The notes under the pieces: generated by a model | What the model saw: the letters and a program-made list of their open reading frames with translations, nothing else | Databases searched by the model: none | What the model was told of the DNA's origin: nothing | Program-made: the position numbers and the translations under genes | Shown here: piece by piece, positions 5,887 to 12,481 of the stretch | How the letters are laid out: every line of letters begins with the position of its first letter | How positions within the stretch are numbered: position 1 is the first letter of the stretch | Source of the DNA: Gemmatimonadota bacterium | GTDB lineage: Bacteria; GCA-2686955 | Direction of reading: 5' to 3' | Assembly (NCBI GenBank): GCA_002686955.1 | Contig: NYZA01000094.1 | Coordinates: 1 to 12,587 of the forward strand | DNA: 12,587 nt

Positions 5887-7062
5887 TCACTGCTCGACGG
5901 GTGCGCTGCGTGTCCATGCGAGTCCGACGAGACCCGCGAGGACCAGGAGAGCGGTGCTGGGCTCGGGGATCACGGCGATGAAGGGCCGGCGCGCACCTTC
6001 GGGACCGCGCGCGACCCCGACAATGGTTGTTCCATCTGCGGAGATGCCGCTTGCCGTCCATAAGTGCCAGCCGCCGAGATCGACACCCAGCGCCGTCAAC
6101 AAGACCTCGAGAGACTTGGCGCCGCTTTCGCGATCCCAGACGAATGCCGCCGACCCGGCCAAGTCCGTTTGGTACCCGGGATCAGCCAGGTCAGAGCTGA
6201 ACCGGCCCACGACGAGGGCGCCGTCGGCAGAAACGTCGCGCGGGGAAATATTCTCCACTGTACCCGGCAGGCTCCGCCCGATCCTGCGCAGACCGCTCTT
6301 CTCGTCCCAGATCCACATCAACGAATCGCCCTGCCGATCGCCGATCACCGTCGAGCCGTCGCCCGAAATCGCGATCACTTGACCAGGCTCTGCATCCGGC
6401 GTGAGATAGCGCATCCCGTTCTTGGCATCCCAGATGAAGGGAACCGTGTACCAATAACTTGAGCTTCGACAGCAGCTCGCAGCCTCCCAGTCGTTGCCGA
6501 CAATGACCGAGCCGTCCGCGGACACGTCGACGGCAGAGCTGATGAACACGTGCTCTCCCAGGTGACCGAGGCCCTGCATGCCGTCGACGGGATCCCATCG
6601 GAGCGCCTCCGTTCCGCGCGCGCCCCACGACTCTCCCACGATGACGGTTCCGTCGGCGGACATGCCGTATGCAGCGGCGTAACTGCGGTCCTCGTCTCTC
6701 AGCGTTCCCAGTCGCTCGAAGCCAGTTTCTGCGCTCCAGACGTACGCATCGTTGACCCAGTTGCCTGCAATTCGGGAGCCGTCGGCCGAGACCGCAGGCG
6801 CGGTACGGAGCGATACGACTCCGGACTCTTCGAGCAGGCGGTAGCCCTCGCCCGCGCTCCACGAAAATGCGCGTGTCTGATAGGCCCCGATCTGCGCGTA
6901 CCCAGTGAACGTCGAGCCGTCGTCGGAGAGCGGGGTCAGGCCGCTGATGGACACGCCATCTGGCATGGGCCCGAGGATCTCGAGGGAAGCTGCCAGCGAA
7001 GCCGACGTCGAGGCCACTGGGCTCATCAACACGATCAGGGCAAGGAAGAGTCTGACAGGCAA
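5887..7062 (-). CDS. HAF-repeat extracellular protein with PEP-CTERM sorting signal
   Basis: A 391-residue exported protein. The start is TTG (7060-7062) with GAGGGG about 6-7 nt upstream. This start gives a proper signal peptide (VRLFLALIVLMSPVASTSA), which the next Met at residue 13 would destroy. The body consists of about seven repeats built on SADGSxxxG, near residues 47, 92, 135, 181, 233, 278 and 341, alternating with FxWxxxxGxxxL segments, as in HAF-family extracellular repeats that form propeller-like folds. The C-terminus is VIPEPSTALLVLAGLVGLAW, a PEP motif (366-368) plus a membrane segment, followed by one Arg. This marks the protein for exosortase/archaeosortase-type processing at the cell surface. 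The tail is less basic than usual. Neighbouring CysCys at 197-198 is unusual for the repeats. The exosortase itself is not in this window. Confidence 0.85.
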   Translation of the reverse strand: MPVRLFLALIVLMSPVASTSASLAASLEILGPMPDGVSISGLTPLSDDGSTFTGYAQIGAYQTRAFSWSAGEGYRLLEESGVVSLRTAPAVSADGSRIAGNWVNDAYVWSAETGFERLGTLRDEDRSYAAAYGMSADGTVIVGESWGARGTEALRWDPVDGMQGLGHLGEHVFISSAVDVSADGSVIVGNDWEAASCCRSSSYWYTVPFIWDAKNGMRYLTPDAEPGQVIAISGDGSTVIGDRQGDSLMWIWDEKSGLRRIGRSLPGTVENISPRDVSADGALVVGRFSSDLADPGYQTDLAGSAAFVWDRESGAKSLEVLLTALGVDLGGWHLWTASGISADGTTIVGVARGPEGARRPFIAVIPEPSTALLVLAGLVGLAWTRSAPVEQ

Positions 7063-7457
7063 GCGAATCCCCTCGGCGAAGCGGGGGTGTAGGGATGTGG
7101 TCGCCAGCCTCCTGAAATGTCGAGCTTTCGTAGCCGCAGATCGACGAGTGCGACCTGTCGCGCCGACGAGCCAGTGGGTAGGAATCGCCGCGGTCGGTCG
7201 CCGGGGGGAATCGAAGCGGTCTCTGAATTGAAGTGCTGTAGCCGATTCATCGGCTCACTCGCTTGCGCAATGACTCGCAAGTCGGCTGATCTGCGGCACA
7301 TCGACAGCGAGGCAAACGGCCGATTTCGTATCGGATTCCGACCGGCCGACTCTTTGCACACTACGCGATTCATGCTCCATCCGTGCCAGCAATGAATGCA
7401 GACAACCGCGAAAGCCAGCGCCCCACGAGGTACGAAACGGCCACAGGCCCGGGCGAC
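7063..7457. other. Intergenic region between divergent HAF gene and vapBC
   Basis: About 400 bp between two genes transcribed away from each other, so both promoters are expected here. Apart from the HAF ribosome-binding site (about 7069-7074) and the vapBC promoter to the right, the only clear structure is a solitary IS-end repeat at 7344-7364 with nearby CGGCCG palindromes and a CCGAT-TTCGT-ATCGG hairpin (7319-7333). Open frames on both strands here lack start signals and recognisable domains. Confidence 0.5.
7344..7364 (-). repeat. IS-end repeat family, copy 3 (solitary)
   Basis: The minus strand reads GTAGTGTGCAAAGAGTCGGC plus C. It is 19/21 identical to 8330-8350, in the same orientation. 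Together they flank vapBC as direct repeats about 965 bp apart. No transposase is attached. Confidence 0.7.
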
Positions 7458-7485
7458 TTGCCGATCTCCATGTGACAGCTATGCT
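7458..7485 (+). promoter_or_regulatory. Probable vapBC promoter
   Basis: TTGCCG (7458-7463) and TATGCT (7480-7485), separated by 16 bp, each match 4 of 6 of the sigma-70 consensus. The -10 lies in the centre of the palindrome at 7472-7490, so a bound antitoxin would block polymerase. Transcription would start near 7492, giving a very short leader. Confidence 0.5.
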
Positions 7486-7490
7486 GTCAC
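7472..7490. promoter_or_regulatory. Palindromic operator for VapB autoregulation
   Basis: GTGACAGC-TAT-GCTGTCAC is a perfect inverted repeat with 8-bp arms and a 3-bp centre, ending 5 bp before the TAAGGAGGTG ribosome-binding site. Ribbon-helix-helix antitoxins typically bind such palindromes as dimers, with the toxin as co-repressor. The assignment is inferred from position and symmetry. Confidence 0.7.
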
Positions 7491-7507
7491 TCTAAGGAGG
7501 TGGGCTC

Positions 7508-7780
7508 ATGCCGAATGACTCCCGAATGACCGTGCGACTCGATCCGGCGACCCGTCGCAAGGTGGAACTGCTCGCTGCCCGGGAAGGCATCTCCCTGAAT
7601 GAGGCGCTCAATCGACTCCTGCGACGAGCAGAGGACGACGTCAAGTCCACATCCAACCGCAAGCGATACCGGTTGAAGCCCCGCAAAGTCGGATTCGGCT
7701 TTGACATCGGGCATGCGAAGCGAATCGCTGCGGAGATGTCCGAGCTCGAGACACTCGAGAAGGTAAAGGGGCGACGTTGA
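7508..7780 (+). CDS. vapB: VapB-like ribbon-helix-helix antitoxin
   Basis: A 90-residue antitoxin. Residues about 6-42 (MTVRLDPATRRKVELLAARE, then GISLNEALNRLLRRA) are a CopG/Arc-type ribbon-helix-helix DNA-binding domain: a short beta strand followed by two helices. The C-terminal half is basic then acidic (KRYRLKPRKVGFGFDIGHAK, MSELETLEKVKGRR) and would wrap and neutralise the toxin. The ATG at 7508 follows a near-perfect TAAGGAGGTG (7493-7502). The stop overlaps the toxin start (TTGA), so the two genes are translationally coupled. The protein should repress its own promoter through the palindrome immediately upstream. Confidence 0.88.
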   Translation: MPNDSRMTVRLDPATRRKVELLAAREGISLNEALNRLLRRAEDDVKSTSNRKRYRLKPRKVGFGFDIGHAKRIAAEMSELETLEKVKGRR

Positions 7781-8211
7781 AGATCGCCGACGTTCAGATC
7801 CTCTTCTATGCGATCGATCGGACCGCTGACCTGCACGCGGTCGCTGTCCGCTGGCTCGAGGATGCGATCAACGCTCGTGAGCCAATGGGACTCGCATGGC
7901 CGACGATTCACCAATTCCTTCGATTGGGAACGAACCGGGCCTATCCAGGGGCGATGTCGGAGGACGAGGCACTCGACTGGGTCAGCGATTGGGTCGACGC
8001 CGGCGTGGCACTGGTTCCTGACTCAGAAACGACTTGGGCGCTATTTCACGAACTCGTCACCGCCTCGCCGAGGACGCTGCGGAACTCTATTGATGACGCT
8101 CATCTCGCAGCGATCGCAATCTCCCGCGGCGCCACACTCGTTTCTTTTGATTCAGACTTCGCGGTTTTCGCTGACCATGGGCTGCGCTGGGAGCATCTCA
8201 GGGCGCCGTGA
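7777..8211 (+). CDS. vapC: VapC-like PIN-domain toxin ribonuclease
   Basis: A 144-residue PIN-domain protein, the usual VapC size. It starts at TTG 7777, overlapping the antitoxin stop by 4 nt. Visible acidic residues are Asp5 (IADVQILFYAID), Asp106/Asp107 (IDDAHLAAIAISRGATL) and Asp125/Asp127 (SFDSDFAVF). The overall order, including PTIHQFLRLGTN near 42-53 and the C-terminal LRWEHLRAP, matches the subgroup first described in Mycobacterium (Mtu_PIN type). In that subgroup the internal Glu is often absent, and here it is replaced by His45-Gln46. It is expected to be a Mg2+-dependent endoribonuclease, possibly cutting tRNA or rRNA, held inactive by VapB. The target is not predictable from sequence. 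Confidence 0.88.
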   Translation: MKIADVQILFYAIDRTADLHAVAVRWLEDAINAREPMGLAWPTIHQFLRLGTNRAYPGAMSEDEALDWVSDWVDAGVALVPDSETTWALFHELVTASPRTLRNSIDDAHLAAIAISRGATLVSFDSDFAVFADHGLRWEHLRAP

Positions 8212-8329
8212 TCAGCTAGCCCACGTGTCGATCAGACCGAGGCCCGGCCTGCGCGAGGCGCGGAAAGATCAACTGAAATCGCAGATCTGACATTCGCCTA
8301 AGCACCTTATGTCGCGCATGTTTTGGTTC

Positions 8330-8350
8330 GGCCGAGTCTTGGCACACTAC
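8330..8350 (-). repeat. IS-end repeat family, copy 4 (solitary)
   Basis: The minus strand reads GTAGTGTGCCAAGACTCGGC plus C. It lies 119 bp downstream of vapC, in the same orientation as 7344-7364. No transposase sequence adjoins it. The remaining 8212-8472 has no supported gene. Confidence 0.7.
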
Positions 8351-8472
8351 AGGGTTGCGGTCAGTTCGAAGAGGTCGGTCATGGCGGGGCGTCTCCTTTG
8401 ATCTGGGGTCAACGGAACGGGTCGGTCGATTTGGATACGCACCGGTCCACGCCTTCATCGATCATCTTGCCT

Positions 8473-10380
8473 TTACTCGGACACGGCCGGCAGATTCCGT
8501 CCGGCAGTCATTTCCAACGCGTCCCAGTCCACATTCGAGAACATCTGCTGGAAGACAGGACCGTACCAGGGCGCGTTGACCTGCACGCGGCCATGCTCGT
8601 TGTCGACGTAGTAGTTCCTCTCGATCCCACCTTCCTTGGTCATCATGACGAGCTTGGCGGCTTCCTCGTCGAGCGCCTCGTTGTAGCGGTCGTAGGCGTC
8701 CTGAGTGACCTCGATCCGGGAAACCTCTTCCGTCAGCATTTGTCTCAGGCAGCGCCCGACGAACGCCGACCAGACCGAGAACCAGGTCGCTAGGCTCGGC
8801 CCGCTCGAAACCGGCTGTGAGTTGGGTCCGTAGAGCATATAGAAATTCGGAAACCTGGGGACCATCGTCCCAATCCAGGCGCGCGGTCCGTCGGCCCCCT
8901 CCCACGCCTCGTGAATGTCAATGCCGTCCCTGCCGATGAAACGCGCCGGATGGAGATACTTGACCACCTCGAAGCCCGTCGCGGCGACGATGACGTCGAC
9001 CTCGCGGACCGTGCCGTCGGCGGTTTCGATGCCGGTTTCCGTCAGCCGGGCGATAGGATGGGTTACGAGTTCGACATCGTCTCGGGTGAGCGCCCGGTAC
9101 CAGCCGTTGTCGACGACCGGACGGCGGGAGAACGGCGCGTAGTCGGGGATGAGCCGGTCGATCAGGTCCTGCCGGCCGCCTGTTTCGTTCTCGATGTACT
9201 CGGTCAGAACCTTGCGCAGTGCGTCGCTCCCTTGATTGACCAGGCCGCCCCCCGCCTGCCAGTCCTTGTCCATCGTTACGAGCGCGTGCGTGTCGAATAG
9301 CGGAGCGCCCGCCATGTAGCGGGACCAGTTCCAGTAGCCTGGAAAGTTGTCCATCAGCCAATGGACCTCTGGCTCCACGGGCAGGCCGTATTTGTCGCGT
9401 GGCATGATCCACTGCGGGGTGCGCTGGAAGACGTAGGTCTGCTCGGCATCCTCCGCGATCGCGCCGACCATCTGGATGCCGGTCGAGCCGTTGCCGATGA
9501 TGGCGACGCGTTTGCCTTCGAGCGACAGGTCCTCGGGCCAACGCGCCGGATGGATGATTCTGCCCTTGAACGCATCGTCGCCCTCGAACTCGATGAGCTT
9601 CGGGTTGGCGAACAGACCGGTTGCGGAGACGACGACTTTGGCCTCCAGGGCCTGCTGCCCGTCCGGTGTGTCGACGTCGAGCCTCCAGAGGTCCCGCTCC
9701 TCGTCGAAGGTGGCACATTTCAAGTCGTGGCCGAACCGGGTGTTAGCGCGAACTCCAAACTTGCTGGCGACATGGTCGAGGTGGGAGCGGACTTCCTCGC
9801 CACGCGCGAAATACTCGGACCAGCGATACGACTTCTCGAAGCTGAGTTCGTAGGTGCTCGAGATCGTATCGACCCGAATGTCTGGATAGCGATTCACGTT
9901 CCAGGTGCCACCGAATTCGGCCTGCCTTTCCAGCACGAAATAGGGCACGCCCAGCAACTCACATTGCACGGCCATGATGATTCCGGAAAAGCCGCCGCCG
10001 ATGATGGCGACGTTGAAGCCGTCGGGGAGTCGCGGCTTCTCACCGACCCATTCGACCAGGAACGGAAAGTTCCTGAACGCCGCCTGCTCGCGCCGCGCTT
10101 CGAACTCGAGGTCGCCCATCTCTTCCCCGGTCGCCAGGTTCATGAGGCGGCGCAACTCGGCTTCGGGCGGCTCCGGCAGCGAGCGCGGGCCCGCGTTCTC
10201 TTCCAGCCACGAGATGGCCTTCTCGATGAGCCATTCGCGCTGACCGTCGTCGAGCTGTAGCGGAAGTACGGCCAGATCCGGGTCGCCGGTGTTGTGATAC
10301 AGCGCCATTCGTACCGCGTTCGGGTCAGCCGCCTCGATCGCGCGCCGGATATAGACTCGATCTGTTTTCGTTCCGCGCAA
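8473..10380 (-). CDS. FAD/NADPH-dependent monooxygenase, Baeyer-Villiger type
   Basis: A 635-residue class B flavoprotein monooxygenase. It would use NADPH and O2 to insert oxygen into ketones or oxidise heteroatoms. The FAD-binding Rossmann motif is GGGFSG (128-133), followed by the typical FGGTWNVNRYPDIRVDT (156-172). The BVMO fingerprint is FKGRIIHPARWP (271-282), with Pro after His where Thr is common. The NADPH-binding motif is GNGSTG (296-301), and ATGF is at 467-470. About 120 residues precede the FAD domain, a helical extension seen in the larger BVMO subgroup. The start is TTG (10378-10380) with an excellent AAGGAGG (10386-10392) 5 nt upstream. No signal peptide, so cytoplasmic. It is oriented like the luciferase-like gene 479 bp upstream; the gap is too long to assume one transcript. 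The substrate is unknown. Confidence 0.92.
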   Translation of the reverse strand: MRGTKTDRVYIRRAIEAADPNAVRMALYHNTGDPDLAVLPLQLDDGQREWLIEKAISWLEENAGPRSLPEPPEAELRRLMNLATGEEMGDLEFEARREQAAFRNFPFLVEWVGEKPRLPDGFNVAIIGGGFSGIIMAVQCELLGVPYFVLERQAEFGGTWNVNRYPDIRVDTISSTYELSFEKSYRWSEYFARGEEVRSHLDHVASKFGVRANTRFGHDLKCATFDEERDLWRLDVDTPDGQQALEAKVVVSATGLFANPKLIEFEGDDAFKGRIIHPARWPEDLSLEGKRVAIIGNGSTGIQMVGAIAEDAEQTYVFQRTPQWIMPRDKYGLPVEPEVHWLMDNFPGYWNWSRYMAGAPLFDTHALVTMDKDWQAGGGLVNQGSDALRKVLTEYIENETGGRQDLIDRLIPDYAPFSRRPVVDNGWYRALTRDDVELVTHPIARLTETGIETADGTVREVDVIVAATGFEVVKYLHPARFIGRDGIDIHEAWEGADGPRAWIGTMVPRFPNFYMLYGPNSQPVSSGPSLATWFSVWSAFVGRCLRQMLTEEVSRIEVTQDAYDRYNEALDEEAAKLVMMTKEGGIERNYYVDNEHGRVQVNAPWYGPVFQQMFSNVDWDALEMTAGRNLPAVSE

Positions 10381-10859
10381 GTGAACCTCCTTCTCTTGTC
10401 TTCTCTGTCTGAGTCGGTCGGGGTTCGCGTCCTTTCGAAGCGTACCGTCGAGGGACGGCGAACGCCGGCGCCGGCCGCGTCAACACCCCCTAGTCCAGGC
10501 AGAGACTTTCCGCGTATATTTGGAGATCGCTCGAGAAGAACACGCGATTCCGCGGGGTTCTGGGCGTTGGAGTTTTTCGAATCCGAACCGGAGACAGCGG
10601 GTTTTGGGCTCGATGCACGCTGCGGCGCGCGATTGTCTCTGTAGCCGAGTTGGGCGGCTTGGATTGCGGAGAATCGGCCGCGACGGAGCTGTTATTTCCA
10701 GCGCCTGTCAGGCTCGGTTGGCGCCGGAGACCCTTGGGGACCGGCCTGTCCAGGCTCGAATGGCCGGACTTCCACGCCGAGCGCCGCGTACTCCATCCCT
10801 ATTGTCCCAGGAACGAATCACAGTGGAGCCGACCGAGGTCGATCGCGACGAGTACCGAA
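10381..10859. other. Intergenic region upstream of the monooxygenase gene
   Basis: A 479-bp gene-free region. It holds the monooxygenase ribosome-binding site (10386-10392), a 12-bp perfect palindrome GCCGGCGCCGGC (10464-10475) that could be a regulator site, a CCGTC-GAGG-GACGG hairpin (10445-10458), and an imperfect direct repeat (10703-10728 and 10744-10768). Promoter hexamers are not convincing. Open frames here lack start signals and domains. Confidence 0.45.
10703..10768. repeat. Imperfect direct repeat, two units
   Basis: GCCTGTCAGGCTCGGTTGGC (10703 on) and GCCTGTCCAGGCTCGAATGG (10744 on) are related units about 26 bp long with a 41-bp period, differing by small indels. They lie just past the 3' end of the luciferase-like gene, and the second unit also holds part of a CCGGCC/GGCCGG inverted pair (10741-10767). 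Function unknown. Confidence 0.45.
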
Positions 10860-11735
10860 CTACATCGCGCTCGCCGGAACTACCAGGGCCTTCGCGATGG
10901 GTTCGAACACGCTGCGAACCGCCTCGGCACTCGGAGCAGCGCCGAGCGCGACTACCTGATCCACTCCGACGTCGCGATAGGCGGCGAGATCGTCGGAGCC
11001 GAGCTCGGTGCCCGGCATGACGGTCACCTCGAGCTCGCTGCGGGAACGCCCATTCTCGGCGAGCAGCACATCGAGCTCGGCGAGGAGCGTGGCCATCTGC
11101 TCGGGTGTCTTCATCGCGGCGTTCCAGCCCTGGCCGAGCTCGGCGATCCGTCGAAGCGCGGGCCGGCTCTCGCCGCCGAAGATCAGCGGTGGATGGGGCT
11201 TCTGGACGGGCTTCGGAGCGAAGCGACAGGCGGGCAGGGAATAGAACTCGTCCTCGTAGGCCGAGGGGTCCTCCAACCAGAGTGTCTTCATGACGGACAC
11301 GTACGAATTCGTGCGAGCCCCCCGGTGCTCCCAGGGCGTCCCGAGCGCGCGCATCTCCTCTTCGAGCCAGCCGACGCCTATTCCGACGTCGAGGCGCCCG
11401 CCCGATAGCACATCGAGCGAGGCGATCTCCTTTGCGGCATAGATCGGATTGCGCTGAGGGAGGATCATCACCCCTGTCCCGATTCGGATCCGCTTCGTGT
11501 GGGCGGCGAAGAAGGAGAGGACGGGGAAGGGGTCGAGGACGTTGGCGCTCGCACCGCCCGGCATCCTGCCGTCTTCGGAATACGGGTAATTCGGTGCGTA
11601 CTGATCGAAGAGGACGGCGTGCTCCGGCACCCATAGCGACGAGAAGCCGCACTCCTCCGCGACGCCGGCCACTTCGATCGCGAGCTCCGGAGATGCTAGT
11701 TCCGCGGCGAGTGGGGTGAATAGTCCGATTTTCAT
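10860..11735 (-). CDS. Luciferase-like (LLM) flavin/F420-dependent oxidoreductase
   Basis: A 291-residue TIM-barrel oxidoreductase of the bacterial luciferase superfamily, closest by pattern to the F420-dependent LLM group. The ATG at 11735 (MKIGLFTPL) is chosen because it starts directly at the first beta strand and has GAGAG 5 nt upstream; a TTG four codons earlier has no ribosome-binding site. Visible family features are FSSLWVPEHAV (beta2), RIRIGTGVMILPQRNPIYAA (phosphate/flavin side), LDVLSGGRLDVGIGVGW (the most conserved block) and PHPPLIFGGESRPALRRIAE. Such enzymes reduce or oxidise substrates with F420 or FMN; no substrate is evident. With the monooxygenase downstream on the same strand, a shared oxidative catabolic role is plausible but not proven. 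Confidence 0.9.
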   Translation of the reverse strand: MKIGLFTPLAAELASPELAIEVAGVAEECGFSSLWVPEHAVLFDQYAPNYPYSEDGRMPGGASANVLDPFPVLSFFAAHTKRIRIGTGVMILPQRNPIYAAKEIASLDVLSGGRLDVGIGVGWLEEEMRALGTPWEHRGARTNSYVSVMKTLWLEDPSAYEDEFYSLPACRFAPKPVQKPHPPLIFGGESRPALRRIAELGQGWNAAMKTPEQMATLLAELDVLLAENGRSRSELEVTVMPGTELGSDDLAAYRDVGVDQVVALGAAPSAEAVRSVFEPIAKALVVPASAM

Positions 11736-11781
11736 CGAGTCTCTCAAAATGCAGGCGGGTGGTGGCGAGGCCTGCTGCGTC

Positions 11782-12474
11782 TCATGACATTCTGGACCGG
11801 GCCCGTTGCAATCGCAACGGCCCCGATTCGGCCTCCCCGATGCATACGTCGCGTTCCGCAGCTCGATTCTCCTTCATTCGCTCCTCACGGGCAGTCTTGC
11901 GTGCGGCTGAAAGCTTTCGAGTGACTTTGTCGCCCGTCCCAAGGAAGATCTCGTCCGGGGTCTGTCCCTCAAATGCGGAGTGCGGCATCACTTCATTGTG
12001 GGCCGTGACGTAGAACTCGATGAGGCGTCGGAGGGTAGTCAGGCTGCCCAAGGAATGAAGGTAGAGCCACGCGTGTTTCAAGGATCGCCAGAATGCCTCG
12101 ATCATTAAATTCGAAGAGGTCACCTCGACTTGAGCGAGAAGCCGCATCAATTCCGCCCCATCGAGTAAGTCTTCGACGGATCCATTGACGTTCTCACTTC
12201 CCAAGTCCGCGACAACGGCCGTGTGCTCGGAACCGTTCTTCAGCCGAACGGCGGCCTCGCGCAATATCCGACAGGTCCCGCCACTGCCGAGCCATTCTCC
12301 AAGCGTCCACGACAGGATCCACCGCGAATAGTTGTCGGTCACCGCATGCAGATACGCCCTCGTTCCATCGAGCAACCGGATGATGGTTACATCCAGGTGG
12401 AGGAGTTCACCGAGAGCCTTTGCTCGGATTCCGATCTTGGGCTTGGCCGGATAGACACGGGTTCGTGGGCACCT
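11782..12474 (-). pseudogene. rve-family (IS3/IS481-like) transposase, N-terminus lost
   Basis: A 230-codon frame covers the catalytic integrase core. RTRVYPAKPKIGIRAKALGE leads to HLDVT, whose Asp (12391-12393) is the first catalytic residue. Asp (VVADLGSENVN) and Glu (NLMIEAFWRSLKHAW) follow with 35 residues between them, the DD35E spacing of the family. The tail is HNEVMPHSAFEGQTPDEIFL and then a basic region. A TAG (12475-12477) closes the frame upstream, and directly beyond it the DNA belongs to an IS66 gene on the other strand. The ~150-residue helix-turn-helix part is therefore missing. A TTG at 12375 opens a shorter frame but would exclude the first Asp. It is unlikely to be active. 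A strong hairpin (CCGTTGC-AATC-GCAACGG, 11803-11820) lies in its 3' end. Confidence 0.82.
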
Positions 12475-12481
12475 CTACCCT

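Noticed and set aside
8340-8358. TGGCAC...TTGCGG near 8340-8358 looks like a sigma-54 -24/-12 promoter
   Set aside because: The GG and GC are about 4 bp too far apart for sigma-54, and the TGGCAC is part of the repeated IS-end sequence.
9361-10260. 299-codon plus-strand open frame antisense to the monooxygenase
   Set aside because: It mirrors the codon bias of the real gene; no start signal or domain.
10860-11747. TTG start at 11747 for the luciferase-like gene
   Set aside because: It adds only four residues, lacks a ribosome-binding site, and the ATG at 11735 begins at the first conserved strand.
11803-11820. Hairpin CCGTTGC-AATC-GCAACGG as the right end of the rve element or as a promoter-blocking site
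   Set aside because: It lies inside the transposase reading frame and no partner end was found on the other side of the truncated gene.
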